A DNA stretch of 64,000 nt from Prauserella aidingensis (lineage in GTDB: Bacteria > Actinomycetota > Actinomycetes > Mycobacteriales > Pseudonocardiaceae). Under the pieces are notes generated by a model. It saw only the letters and a program-made list of their open reading frames with translations. It did no database searches and was not told where the DNA came from. Below are positions 17,440 through 27,168 of the stretch, piece after piece; position 1 is the first letter of the stretch; every line of letters begins with the position of its first letter. Where the stretch lies: NCBI RefSeq assembly GCF_024171865.1, contig NZ_JAMTCN010000024.1, positions 1 through 64,000 on the forward strand. The letters are read 5' to 3'. Made by a program: the position numbers and the translations under genes.

Positions 17440-18411
17440 ATGACAGATGCCGAACCGGACGTACCGTCCGGCGAGGATTCCGGCGACACGCAGGACTCGG
17501 GCCGCACGCGGCGCGGCGGCACGCGATCCCGCGTGCCGATCGTCCTGTTCTCGCTGGTGGGTGTCGTGCTGGCCGCGTTGGCGGGCGTGCTCGCACTGGT
17601 CGCCGTCACCGGCGACGACGAATCCCGCGGTGCGCCTGCGGGCGGCGGCAACGCGGGCTCGGCGCGGGCGACGGAGACGGTGCCCGGCAACGTCCGCGCC
17701 CTCGGCGACCGGCCACTGCTGCAGGACCCCGACGCCGGGTTGCAGGCCGTGACGTGCACGCTGCCCGAGTGGCGCAGCACCCCGCAGGCGGCCGAGCGAT
17801 TCTTCACCGCCGCCACCGACTGCCTCAACCGCGCGTGGGAGCCGTTCCTGCGCCGCTACGAACTGCCGTTCCGCGAACCGACGCTGCACTTCCCCGACGG
17901 CCCGTCGTTCCGCACTCCGTGCGGCGACATCCGCGTCGACGTGACGACCGCGGCCTACTACTGCAACGACAACCTCTACGTGCCCTTCGACGGTCTGCAG
18001 ACGGACTACTACGGCCCACAGGCGGGCATCTACCTGTCCGTGCTGGCCCACGAGTACGGCCACCACGTCCAGGAGGTCGCGGGGATCATGGACGGGGTGT
18101 GGGCGCAGATCAACGCGGCGGGCCAGCACAGCGACGAGGGACAGGACCTCTCCCGCAGGCGCGAACTGCAGGCCCAGTGCTTCTCCGGCATGTTCATGGG
18201 CGCCCACACCGGCCGCAGCGGGCCCCGCGGCGTCACGCAGCAGATGTTCGACGCCGCCTGGTACGACCAGGACACCCGCGGCGACGACACGTCCGGCACC
18301 TCCGATCACGGCTCCAACGCCAACTACGCCGCCTGGTGGCGCGCGGGCGCGGAGTCGAACCGCATCGTCGACTGCAACACCTTCTCCGCCCCGGCGTCGA
18401 AGGTCTCCTGA
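17440..18411 (+). CDS. Membrane-anchored neutral zinc metallopeptidase, paralogue 2
   Basis: 323 aa. A short charged cytoplasmic head, one transmembrane helix (PIVLFSLVGVVLAALAGVLAL, about residues 33-53) and the same peptidase domain as the preceding gene: FTAATDCLN, HEYGHHVQE, RELQAQCFSGMFMG, GDDTSGTSDHGSNANYAAWW. The Pro/Tyr repeat head of the first copy is missing. ATG 17440 begins a hydrophilic head consistent with a cytoplasmic N-terminus. Substrate is unknown. Confidence 0.86.
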   Translation: MTDAEPDVPSGEDSGDTQDSGRTRRGGTRSRVPIVLFSLVGVVLAALAGVLALVAVTGDDESRGAPAGGGNAGSARATETVPGNVRALGDRPLLQDPDAGLQAVTCTLPEWRSTPQAAERFFTAATDCLNRAWEPFLRRYELPFREPTLHFPDGPSFRTPCGDIRVDVTTAAYYCNDNLYVPFDGLQTDYYGPQAGIYLSVLAHEYGHHVQEVAGIMDGVWAQINAAGQHSDEGQDLSRRRELQAQCFSGMFMGAHTGRSGPRGVTQQMFDAAWYDQDTRGDDTSGTSDHGSNANYAAWWRAGAESNRIVDCNTFSAPASKVS

Positions 18412-18445
18412 CCCGGGACGGCAGCGGCGGCAGCGGCGGCGGAAG

Positions 18446-18934
18446 CTAGGCGAACCGGCCCGCGGCGATCCCCGGTCGCGGACCACGGACCACGAGGAAC
18501 GCGTACATGCCGCCCGCCGCGCAACTCAGCACCAGCAGCGCCATGCCGAGCGGCCTGCCCAGTTCGCTCATGCCGGCGTCCGTGCTGGCGAGATGCACCG
18601 AGATCGGTTCACCATCGGTCTCGGCGGGCTCCTCGGGCACGGCGATGCGCACCGTCTCGTCCTTGTTGTGCCCGCAGCCGCTCAGCAAGCCCTGCCTGGG
18701 GGCGCCGCCGTCGGTGAACCGCACGGTCTCCCGCGCCTTCGGATCGGAGCACTCCGTGGGATCGGTGACGGTGGCCTCGACGGTGCGGTGCTCGGCACCC
18801 GCGGCCGTGGCGAACAGCGACGGGCCCGCCAGCCATGCCAGCGCCGTGATCACGAGGCCGGCGACGACCGCCACCCCGGCCGACCGCCATCCGACCGTGA
18901 TCGCCGGTTTGCCCGATTCCGCTTGTTGCCGCAC
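18446..18934 (-). CDS. Hypothetical membrane protein
   Basis: 162 aa, no family recognised. A first helix (about residues 20-42) and a second near the C-terminus (GMALLVLSCAAGGMYAFLVV) flank an extracytoplasmic segment of about 80 residues with two cysteines (TECSD, SGCGHN) that could form a disulfide. It is convergent with the second zinc peptidase gene, whose stop lies 35 nt away. The start is GTG 18934. Confidence 0.65.
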   Translation of the reverse strand: MRQQAESGKPAITVGWRSAGVAVVAGLVITALAWLAGPSLFATAAGAEHRTVEATVTDPTECSDPKARETVRFTDGGAPRQGLLSGCGHNKDETVRIAVPEEPAETDGEPISVHLASTDAGMSELGRPLGMALLVLSCAAGGMYAFLVVRGPRPGIAAGRFA

Positions 18935-19121
18935 GCGCCCAATCGTCGCAGATATCCCGGCACCGGCCCAGAAAAGCCGGGGCAGCCAACATCACACCGT
19001 GACCTCACAGCGTGACCACGCGCGCCCCGACCATCCTTCGCCGGATGTCCGAGTGTCTGCGCTGGTCAGTGACCTGTCGGCAGGGTCGAGCCGCCGGTGC
19101 GGGGCCCGCAGGCGGCCCGGT

Positions 19122-20201
19122 TCAGCGGTCCTCGTCGTCGTCCGGTCGCGCTGTGTGACGCACGTACAGCAGCCGGTCACCGGGTTCGAGGGCGTCGGCC
19201 TCCGGCGCATCCACCCGGTAGAGCTGCCCCGCCCGGACGAGGCCGAGCACCGTGTCCGGCAGATGCCGCGGGGAACCGCCCTCCTCCTTGGGGGTGACCG
19301 GCCGCTCGGCGATCGCCAGACCGGTCTCCGGGGTGAGCAGATCCTCGACCATGTCGACCACCAGCGGCGTGCGCGTCGCCATGCCCAGCAGCCTGCCCGC
19401 CGTCTCGCTCGAGACCACGACCTGGTCGGCGCCCGACTGCTTCAGCAGGTGCACGTTCTCCGCCTCCCTGACCGACGCCAGGATGCTCGCCTTGGGTGCC
19501 AGCTCCCGCGCGGTCAGCGTGACCAGCACCGCGGTGTCGTCCCGATTCGGCGCGATCACCACCGACCGGGCGCGCTGCACGCCGGCGACGCGGAGCACGT
19601 CGGCGCGGGTGGCGCTGCCGTGCACGGTGATCAGGCCGAGCGCGCTGGCCGCGTCGAGCGCCTGCTGGTCGGTGTCGACGACCACGACCTGATTCGCCTC
19701 GACGTCGTGCTCCGCCAGCAGCGCGTTGATCGCCGAGCGGCCCTTCGTGCCGAATCCGATGACCACCACATGATCCCGCACCTTGTTCCTCCACTTCTGG
19801 ATCCGCAGCGCCTGGCGAGAACGCTCCGTCAGCACTTCCAGTGTGGTGCCGACCAGGACGATCAGGAACGCCACCCGCAACGGGGTGATGACGACGATGT
19901 TGGTCAACCGCGCCAGGTCGGTCACCGGCGAGATGTCGCCGTAGCCGGTGGTCGACAGCGACACGGTCGCGTAGTAGACCGCGTCGAGGAACGAGATGCC
20001 GTCCCCGTTGCTGTCGGTGTAGCCGTCGCGGCCGATGTACACGATGATCACGGCCACGAACAGGAACAACAGCGCGCCGACGATCCGGCGGACGATCGCG
20101 TTGAGTGGGCTGACCTTCGCGTCGGGCATCCGGATGACGCCGACGAGCGCATGGCCCGGTTGTTCGGACAGCGGCCGCTGCCGGAGCAGTCCCTTGATCA
20201 C
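19122..20201 (-). CDS. Potassium channel with TrkA-N (RCK) domain
   Basis: 359 aa. Two membrane helices flank a pore loop with the selectivity filter TTGYGD (about residues 81-86), followed by a cytoplasmic RCK/TrkA-N domain (VVVIGFGTKGRSAI, VVVVDTDQQALD) and a C-terminal TrkA-C-like region. It is a ligand-gated K+ channel of the Kch/MthK type, orthologous to Rv3200c. GTG 20201 was chosen because it lies 11 nt after the AdnB stop. The K+ channel/adnB/adnA order is the same in mycobacteria. Confidence 0.9.
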   Translation of the reverse strand: MIKGLLRQRPLSEQPGHALVGVIRMPDAKVSPLNAIVRRIVGALLFLFVAVIIVYIGRDGYTDSNGDGISFLDAVYYATVSLSTTGYGDISPVTDLARLTNIVVITPLRVAFLIVLVGTTLEVLTERSRQALRIQKWRNKVRDHVVVIGFGTKGRSAINALLAEHDVEANQVVVVDTDQQALDAASALGLITVHGSATRADVLRVAGVQRARSVVIAPNRDDTAVLVTLTARELAPKASILASVREAENVHLLKQSGADQVVVSSETAGRLLGMATRTPLVVDMVEDLLTPETGLAIAERPVTPKEEGGSPRHLPDTVLGLVRAGQLYRVDAPEADALEPGDRLLYVRHTARPDDDEDR

Positions 20202-20212
20202 GCTGGGCAACC

Positions 20213-23200
20213 CTAGCCGCTCCCGTCCACCGATCGCAGCAACGCGCGCAAACCGTCGGCGTCGGCCAGGTCCGCCGGGCGGACGGTGCGGTCGTGGCGC
20301 ACGTAGTGGAACGCCGCGCGCACCTTCTCGAGCGGCGCCCCGCAAAGCCCCGCCCACGCGAGCCGGTAGGCCGCGAGCTGCACCGAGACGGCCTGCATCG
20401 CCGACTCGTCGGGCACCCCGCCGGTCTTCCAGTCGACGACCGTCCACCCGCCGTCGGGGTCGGCGAACACCGCGTCCATGCGGCCCCGCACCGTGACGCC
20501 GTCGACGACGGTGGAGAACGGCACCTCGACGTCGTGCGGCGTGCGATCCGCCCACTCGCTGCGTTCGAACGCCTCACACAGCGCGTCCAGCTCCTCGTCG
20601 GGTGCCTCTCCGGTGTCCGCGGCGCCGGGCAGGTCGTCGAGGTCGAACAGCCGGTCACCCGCGAACCGGCGTTCCAGCCACCCGTGGAACGCCGTGCCGC
20701 GCCGCGCGTACGCGTTCGGCGGGAACGGCAACGGGCGGCGCAACCGCCGCGCCAGTTCGTCCGGCCTGCCCGCGAGTTCCACGAGCTGGCTCACCGACAG
20801 CTGCCCCGGCAGGGCGATGTCCTCGCTGCGCCCGAAGGAGCGTTCCCGTTCGGCCAGCAGCACATCGGTGTCGGCGGCCCAGCCCTCGGGATCGGCGTCT
20901 TCGAGGTCGGCATCCTCGGGCGGTGGCTCGTCGGGGGCCGGCTCGTCGGGGGGCGGGTACGGCGCGCCGAGTGGCAGCACGAGCTGATCGTGTTCGCCCG
21001 CCGCCGCGTCGGTGGCCGCGGTGTCGCTGGCCGCGATGTCGGCGGCCATGCTGCCGGTGCGTGCCGCGTCGCCCGCCGCGGTGTCGGCGGGTGCGCTGCC
21101 GGTGGGTGCGGCGTCCAGTGCGGCCATGGCGGCGAGTACCGCGTCGGCGCCGTCGGCGACGGCGTCCCTGCGCTCGCCGAGCGGATCGGCGGGCCAGGTC
21201 ACCGGCGCGGCGTTCTCCCCGGACAGCGGATTCTCGTCGCCCTCCTCCGGTTCGTCGGCCCACGTGACGATCGTGCCGATCGTCTCGTCCTCGGCGATCG
21301 TGTCCTTGACCTCGGTGAGGAACGTCGACGGGCCCTTCGGCGACGCGCCGGTCTCGCCCCACCAGTGACCGGAGACGAGCAGGTGCTGTTCGCTCCGGGT
21401 CAGCGCGACGTAGCAGAGCCTGCGTTCCTCCTCGGCGTGCCGATCGGCGAACGCGGCCTCGTGCTCCTTGCAGGTGTCGAGGACCTCCTTGCGGTTCTCG
21501 TCACCGCGCAACGGCAGGTCGGGCAGGTCCTGACTGTCACCGCGCAGGGTCGCGGGCAGTTCGGTGACGGTCCGCAGCCACGACGACGACCGCCGATCCC
21601 CCGGGAAGACGCCCTTCACGAGGTGCGGCACCGCCACGACCCGCCATTCGAGGCCCTTCGACGAGTGCACGGTCAGCACCTGCACGCGGTCGGCGGCGAC
21701 CTCGACCTCGCCGGGCGGCAGGCCGTCCTCGGCGTGTTCGGCGGTGGCGAGGTAGTCCACGAACGACAGCAGCGTGCCGGTGGGCGAGTTCTCCGCGTAC
21801 TCGGTGACGACGTCGGCGAACGCGTCGAGGTGCGCCCGTCCCGCGCCGCCGGGCCGGGACATCGCCTCCACGTCGAGCAGCATGGTCCGTTCGACGTCGG
21901 CGACCAGTTCGGGCAGCGGCTGGTCGAGCCGCCTGCGCAGCGCCCCGAGTTCCTTGCTGAGCCGCGTGATGCGCGCGTATCCGGTCTCCGAGTAGCGCGC
22001 CGGGTCGCCGGGGTCGTCGAGCGCGTCGACCAGCCCCGCCTCCTCGGCGCGTTCGGTGACGAGGTCGTCGCCGTCGGCGGAGAGTTCGCGCGCTCTGCGC
22101 CACAACGCGCCCAGGTCGGCCGCGGCGATCCGCCAGCGCGCCCCGGTGAGCAGGCGCGCCGCGGCGGTGCCGGACAGCGGTTCGGCCAGCACCCGCAGGG
22201 TCGCGACGAGGTCGGCCACCTCGGGCTCGTCGAGCAGCCCGCCGAGTCCGACGACCTCGACGGGCAGGCCGCGGGCGCGCAGACGTTCGGCGATCGGCGC
22301 CATGTCGGCACGGCGACGCACCAGCACGGCCGCGGTGGGCGGGGTGCCCGTCGCGTCGCGTTCGGCGTACCAGGTCCCCGCGAGTTCGTCGGCGAGCCAC
22401 TCGCGTTCGGCCCGCACGTCCGGCAGCAGTCCACAACGGACGTCGGCTGCCGGTGCGCCGTCGCGGGCGCGGAGGCGCTGCACCCCGAGCCCACCCGCGC
22501 GCAGTGGTTCGGCGACGGCGTTGGCGAGGGTCAGCACCTCCGGCGGGTTCCGGAAGCTGGTGAGCATGCCGTACTCGTGGGCGGGCAGGCCGCGTCCCGA
22601 CTCACCGTCGGTGCGCGGGAAGTCGGTCGTGAACCGGGGCAGGTTCGCCGCGCTCGCCCCGCGCCACCCGTAGATGGCCTGTGCGGGGTCGCCGACGGCC
22701 GTCACGGGCAGCGCCTCGGTGTCGGCACCGCCGAACAGCGACCGCAACAGGACGCGCTGGGCATGGCCGGTGTCCTGGTACTCGTCCAGCAGCACGGCGC
22801 CGTACCGCTCACGTTCGGTGGCCACGACCTCCGGGTGCCCCTCGGCGAGCCGGGCCGCCAGCGACATCTGGTCGGCGAAGTCGAGCGCACCCTCGGCGCG
22901 TTTGCGCTGCTTGTAGGCGTCCACGAGCGGCAGCAGCGACAGCCGGAACCGTTGCGACGTCAGGATCTTCTGCAGATCGACGGGCAGGGACGCGCGCTGC
23001 CCCTTCGCCCGCGGCGCGTTCTCGATCAGCTCGCACAGCCACGTGGTGTGCTCGCGGAGACCGTCGGGGTCGACGAGGTGTTCCGCGAGTTCCCCCGTCA
23101 GCCCGAGCAACTGCGCCGTGACGCTGGCGGGCACGAGGTCGGTGTCGAGGTCGTGGTCCCACGTCGACACCGCGCGGTGCGCCAGCCGCCACGACGCGGT

Positions 23201-23635
23201 CTCCGACAACAGTCGCGCGCCGGGCTGCACCGGCAGCCGCAGGCCGTGCTCGCCGAGCAGCCGCCCGGCGTAGGCGTGATACGTCAGCACCGTCGGTTCG
23301 CCCGCGAGCACCGAGGCCCGCCGCGTGCCACCGGGATCGATGCGGTCGAGCAGCCCCGACCCCGCGAGGACACGCAGCCGCGCGCGCACCCGGTCGGCCA
23401 GCTGCCGCGCGGCCTTCCGCGTGAACGTCAGGCCCAGCACCCGTTCGGGTGTGACCAGCCCGTTGGCGACCAGCCACACGACGCGCGCGGCCATCGTCTC
23501 CGTCTTGCCCGCGCCCGCACCGGCGACGACCAGCGACGGCTCCGGCGGCGCCGCGATCACCGCGGCCTGTTCGTCGGTCGGTGTGGGCAGGCCGAGTGCG
23601 TGGGCGACCTCGGCGGGACTCACCAGCTGCGTCAC
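20213..23635 (-). CDS. adnB: Helicase-nuclease subunit AdnB
   Basis: 1140 aa. A UvrD-like SF1 motor (Walker A GAGAGKT at 39-45; motif II LLDEYQDT; AIYGWRGAS) is followed by an Ala/Asp/Gly-rich linker (near residues 830-900) and a RecB-type PD-(D/E)xK nuclease (RGRMDAVFADPDGGWTVVDWKTGG). AdnAB resects double-strand breaks in mycobacteria; AdnB provides the main motor there. The GTG at 23635 overlaps the adnA stop in GTGA. No cysteine staple is visible in its C-terminal nuclease, unlike AdnA. The mycobacterial orthologue is Rv3201c. Confidence 0.93.
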   Translation of the reverse strand: MTQLVSPAEVAHALGLPTPTDEQAAVIAAPPEPSLVVAGAGAGKTETMAARVVWLVANGLVTPERVLGLTFTRKAARQLADRVRARLRVLAGSGLLDRIDPGGTRRASVLAGEPTVLTYHAYAGRLLGEHGLRLPVQPGARLLSETASWRLAHRAVSTWDHDLDTDLVPASVTAQLLGLTGELAEHLVDPDGLREHTTWLCELIENAPRAKGQRASLPVDLQKILTSQRFRLSLLPLVDAYKQRKRAEGALDFADQMSLAARLAEGHPEVVATERERYGAVLLDEYQDTGHAQRVLLRSLFGGADTEALPVTAVGDPAQAIYGWRGASAANLPRFTTDFPRTDGESGRGLPAHEYGMLTSFRNPPEVLTLANAVAEPLRAGGLGVQRLRARDGAPAADVRCGLLPDVRAEREWLADELAGTWYAERDATGTPPTAAVLVRRRADMAPIAERLRARGLPVEVVGLGGLLDEPEVADLVATLRVLAEPLSGTAAARLLTGARWRIAAADLGALWRRARELSADGDDLVTERAEEAGLVDALDDPGDPARYSETGYARITRLSKELGALRRRLDQPLPELVADVERTMLLDVEAMSRPGGAGRAHLDAFADVVTEYAENSPTGTLLSFVDYLATAEHAEDGLPPGEVEVAADRVQVLTVHSSKGLEWRVVAVPHLVKGVFPGDRRSSSWLRTVTELPATLRGDSQDLPDLPLRGDENRKEVLDTCKEHEAAFADRHAEEERRLCYVALTRSEQHLLVSGHWWGETGASPKGPSTFLTEVKDTIAEDETIGTIVTWADEPEEGDENPLSGENAAPVTWPADPLGERRDAVADGADAVLAAMAALDAAPTGSAPADTAAGDAARTGSMAADIAASDTAATDAAAGEHDQLVLPLGAPYPPPDEPAPDEPPPEDADLEDADPEGWAADTDVLLAERERSFGRSEDIALPGQLSVSQLVELAGRPDELARRLRRPLPFPPNAYARRGTAFHGWLERRFAGDRLFDLDDLPGAADTGEAPDEELDALCEAFERSEWADRTPHDVEVPFSTVVDGVTVRGRMDAVFADPDGGWTVVDWKTGGVPDESAMQAVSVQLAAYRLAWAGLCGAPLEKVRAAFHYVRHDRTVRPADLADADGLRALLRSVDGSG

Positions 23636-26600
23636 GGCCCCGTCACCTGCCTGCCCTCCGGTCGTGCCGGGCACGACGACCGGGCGGGACACCGGTCGCA
23701 GTCCTTGTTCTCCCGCGCCTCGTACGCCGGGCCCGCGGTCGCGGCCGCCGCGTCCCGCACCAGCCGGAGCCAGTGCACCTCGCCGTCGGCGTCCAACGGC
23801 GGCTGCTCCCGTTCACTGGAACCGGTCTTGGTGTGGGACTTGGCCACGTACACGAGCTTCGCCCCGCCGGGCTTGGACGCCGCTTGCGGACTCGGGGTGC
23901 CCTGCGTGGTCCTCAGGTGGTGCTCGAACGCGCCGAGCAGCACCGCCAGCTGGTAGGCCGCGAGCTGCGGATGCTGTTCGGCGTCCTTGGCGCTGACGGC
24001 GTTCTTGCCGGTCTTGAGGTCGACCACGACGGGCCTGCCCTGCCCGTCCACCTCGAGCCGGTCGACCCGGCCGGTCAGCGTGACCCGCAACTCGGCGTCG
24101 GCGCCCGGCGCACCCGCCGGGTCCGTCGCGGTGTCCGTGGCCGTCGGGTCGTCCGGGGCCGTCGCGGTGTTCGGGGGGCCGTCCTCGCCACCATCGAGGT
24201 CGTCACCGTCGCCGCCCACCGCGTCGAGGGTCGCGGGCAGCTCCACCGACATCTCCTGCTCCACGGCCAGCTGGGTGAGGTCCTGCCTGCTCTGCCGCAG
24301 CCAGGTCAGGAAGTTCTGCACCATCTGTTCGACCCGCACCCGCTCGCGGCGGGAGAACCACGGCGCGCCGGCATCCACTTTGGTCCACGCCTTGTCGAGT
24401 TCGGACTTGATCTCGGTCTCGTCGGCACCGGACGCGGCCGCCTGCGCGAGCGCGTGCACGAGCGTTCCGGTCACGGCGGCGAGCTGCGACGGGTCGGCGC
24501 CGCCGTGGCGTTCGATCAGCCACCGGAGCGGGCACTTCGCGAGCACCTCGACCGTGGACGGGGACACTCGCACGGGCTCGCCGGGCTTGCGGAGCGGTTC
24601 GATGGTGCTGGGCTCGTGCAGGCCGTACCACTGACTCGGATGCGCACCCGGCACGCCCGCGCGCGCCAGGCGGGCGAGCTGCCTCGCGGCACGCTCCTTG
24701 CGATCCGGGGTTTCCTCGGCGTCGCACACCACCGAGCGCAGCTCACCGACCAGTTCCGGCAGCACGAGTGCCCGTTCGCGCCGGTAGACCCGTACGTCCG
24801 GCCCCGCGTCGGCGGCGTCCTCCTCGTGGGAGAGCAGCTCCTCGACGAACCGCGACGGCTGTTCGTCCTCCCCCTGCACGGCGGTGACCAGCAGTTCGGA
24901 GCGTGCCCGACTCGCGGCCAGGTAGAACAGCCTGCGCTCCTCGGCCAGCAGCGGGGCGATCACCGACACCCCGTCGCTGTCCACACCGGACAGCAGATCG
25001 ACGAGCCGTTCCACGCCGAGGAGCGTGCCCCGGGGCCGCAGATCCGGCCAGCCACCCTCCTGGGCGCCCGCGACCGCCACGACCGTCCACTCACGACCTG
25101 CAGCGGCGTGCGCCGTCAACAACGAGACACCGCTGCCGCGCGCGGCCACGGGAGCGAGACTGTCGCCCGCGATGTGTTGCGAGGTCAGGTACTCGGCGAA
25201 GCCCCCGACGCTCGCCTTCGGCAGCCTGTCGACATAGCGACCCGCGACGTCGAACAGCGCGACGACCGCGTCGAGATCCCGGTCGGCCTGTGCCGCGAGC
25301 GATCCGCCGCGCTCGATCTGCCGGAGCAGCCGTTTCTCCAAGCCACTGGCCTGCCACACGCGCCACAACACGTTCTCGACGTCCATGCCGCTCTGCGCCG
25401 CCTCCCGCGCCGTGGCCAGCAGCCCTCCGACACGGCGAACCGGCGCGGCCTCGGCATCGGCCAAGCCGGCGAGGATGTCGCCGCCGCGCAGTACCTCGAC
25501 GAGCAGATCGTCGCTGGACCGTTCGCCGCCCCCGGTGAGCTCCAGCCGTCGCAGACCGCGCCGCAACCGCCGTAGCGCCAGCGGATCGGCCCCGCCGAGG
25601 GGTGAGGCCAGCAGCATCTCCGCCAGGTCGGCGTCGAGCGCGTCCGGGTCGGTGGCCAGGCGCAGAATCTCCAGCAGCGGACGGACGCCGGGCTGACGCG
25701 CCAGTGGGACCTCCTCGGCGGCCGACGCGATCGGCACCCCCGCGGCCGCCAACGCGCGCTGCAGCACCGGCATGGACCGCGTCGGTGACCGCACCAGCAC
25801 CGCCATCTCCTCCCACGGCACCTCGTCGAGCAGGTGCGCGCGGCGCAACCGGTCGGCGATCCAGGACGCCTCGGCAGCAGGCGTCGGGAACAACCGCGCC
25901 CGCACCGCACCGGGCGCCGCATCCGGGGCGGGTTCGGCGATCCGCGTGTCGCGAGCGGCACCCGCGCCCGCGAATCCCCGGGCGATGCGGGTCACGGCGT
26001 CGTGCACGGCGGGGGCAGGCCGGTGGGTGCGGGTCAACGTGACGGTCCCGGCCCCGTCGACGCCGGCGAACAACGTCGGGTCGGCGCCGCGGAACGAGAA
26101 CACGGACTGGTCGGGGTCGCCGGCGAGCACGAAGTCGTCGGCCGTGCCGCCGAGCAGCCGCAGCAACCGCAGTTGCAGCGGGTCGAGGTGCTGGGCGTCG
26201 TCGACGAGCACGTGCCGCAGCCTGCGCTGCTCCCGTTCGAGGAGTTCCGGGTCCCCTTCGAGTTCGACGAGCGCGCTCGCGACGAGCTCGGCGGCGTCCA
26301 TCGCGGGGGCGCCCGGTGTGCCCGTCGCGTGCCCTCCCGACCCGTGCAGGAGCGTGACCTCTTCGTACTGCCGCCAGAAGTTGCCCGCCGCGATCCACTC
26401 CTCCCGTCCCTCGTGCCTGCCGAGTTTGACCAGGTCCTCGGGGCCGAGACCACGTTCGGCGGCGCGGAGGATCAGATCGCGCAGTTCCTCGGCGAACCCC
26501 GCGACGCCGAGCGCGGGGCGGAGCCGCTCCGGCCAGTCGTGGGCGCCGCGTTCCAGGTCGCCCGCGAGGAGTTCGCGCACCACGACGTCCTGTTCCGGCC

Positions 26601-27021
26601 CGGACAGCAACCGCGGTTCGGGCTGCCCCGTGAGGTTGGCCTGCAACCGCAGGACCGCGAACGCGTACGAGTGCACCGTCCGCACCATCGGTTCACGCAC
26701 CGTGCGGTGCATGCCCGTGGCGTCGGGGTCCTCCTCGGTGTCGGCGGCCGTGATGCGGCGGGTGATGTCCCTCCGCGCGGCGTTCGCAGCGCGCCGGGAC
26801 GCGGTGACGACGAGGAGGCTCTCGGGATCGGCTCCGCCGCGGATGCGTTCGGCCGCGAGCTGCGCCGTCAACGCCGTCTTGCCCGTGCCCGGCCCGCCGA
26901 GGACGCGGACGAACCCCGCGGGCGCCTCGAGCAGCCGGGCGGCCTCGGGCTCCCAGACGTGCGCGGGCACGGCCGGTACTGACGGCCGCACCAACCGGGC
27001 ATTCAGACCACTCCTGCTCAC
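23632..27021 (-). CDS. adnA: Helicase-nuclease subunit AdnA
   Basis: 1129 aa. A UvrD-like motor (GGPGTGKT at 42-49; motif II VLVDDAQHLD, with DDAQ in place of DExQ; SVFSFRGAD) precedes a RecB-like nuclease (TGRVDRLEVDGQGRPVVVDLKTGKN, near residues 985-1010). An upstream LAKCPLRWL and a terminal CDRCPARSSC give four cysteines in the spacing of the AddB-type iron-sulfur staple. GTG 27021 (MSRSGLNARL) was taken as start with GGA eight bases upstream. It partners AdnB with a four-base overlap. A 57-nt palindrome lies in its upstream region. Confidence 0.92.
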   Translation of the reverse strand: MSRSGLNARLVRPSVPAVPAHVWEPEAARLLEAPAGFVRVLGGPGTGKTALTAQLAAERIRGGADPESLLVVTASRRAANAARRDITRRITAADTEEDPDATGMHRTVREPMVRTVHSYAFAVLRLQANLTGQPEPRLLSGPEQDVVVRELLAGDLERGAHDWPERLRPALGVAGFAEELRDLILRAAERGLGPEDLVKLGRHEGREEWIAAGNFWRQYEEVTLLHGSGGHATGTPGAPAMDAAELVASALVELEGDPELLEREQRRLRHVLVDDAQHLDPLQLRLLRLLGGTADDFVLAGDPDQSVFSFRGADPTLFAGVDGAGTVTLTRTHRPAPAVHDAVTRIARGFAGAGAARDTRIAEPAPDAAPGAVRARLFPTPAAEASWIADRLRRAHLLDEVPWEEMAVLVRSPTRSMPVLQRALAAAGVPIASAAEEVPLARQPGVRPLLEILRLATDPDALDADLAEMLLASPLGGADPLALRRLRRGLRRLELTGGGERSSDDLLVEVLRGGDILAGLADAEAAPVRRVGGLLATAREAAQSGMDVENVLWRVWQASGLEKRLLRQIERGGSLAAQADRDLDAVVALFDVAGRYVDRLPKASVGGFAEYLTSQHIAGDSLAPVAARGSGVSLLTAHAAAGREWTVVAVAGAQEGGWPDLRPRGTLLGVERLVDLLSGVDSDGVSVIAPLLAEERRLFYLAASRARSELLVTAVQGEDEQPSRFVEELLSHEEDAADAGPDVRVYRRERALVLPELVGELRSVVCDAEETPDRKERAARQLARLARAGVPGAHPSQWYGLHEPSTIEPLRKPGEPVRVSPSTVEVLAKCPLRWLIERHGGADPSQLAAVTGTLVHALAQAAASGADETEIKSELDKAWTKVDAGAPWFSRRERVRVEQMVQNFLTWLRQSRQDLTQLAVEQEMSVELPATLDAVGGDGDDLDGGEDGPPNTATAPDDPTATDTATDPAGAPGADAELRVTLTGRVDRLEVDGQGRPVVVDLKTGKNAVSAKDAEQHPQLAAYQLAVLLGAFEHHLRTTQGTPSPQAASKPGGAKLVYVAKSHTKTGSSEREQPPLDADGEVHWLRLVRDAAAATAGPAYEARENKDCDRCPARSSCPARPEGRQVTGP

Positions 27022-27085
27022 GGGTTCCGATGGAACCACGTCACCCCGACAACCCCACCGCCCGCGTCGACCAGCCGCGCAGGCA

Positions 27086-27142
27086 GCGCCCCCAGGGGCA
27101 CCTTGGTGGCGTTGAATGCGACCAAGGTGCCCTTGGGGGCGC
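27086..27142. repeat. 22-bp palindrome, copy A of a repeat family
   Basis: The arms 27086-27107 and 27121-27142 are complementary at 21 of 22 positions around a 13-nt loop. The core GGGCACCTTGGT is shared with the palindrome at 52637-52685. This copy lies between the divergent adnA and alkyltransferase-like genes, so a simple terminator role is unlikely here. It could be a dispersed REP-like element or a protein-binding dyad. Confidence 0.85.
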
Positions 27143-27168
27143 ACCGGACCGCACCTAGGCTTTCCGGC

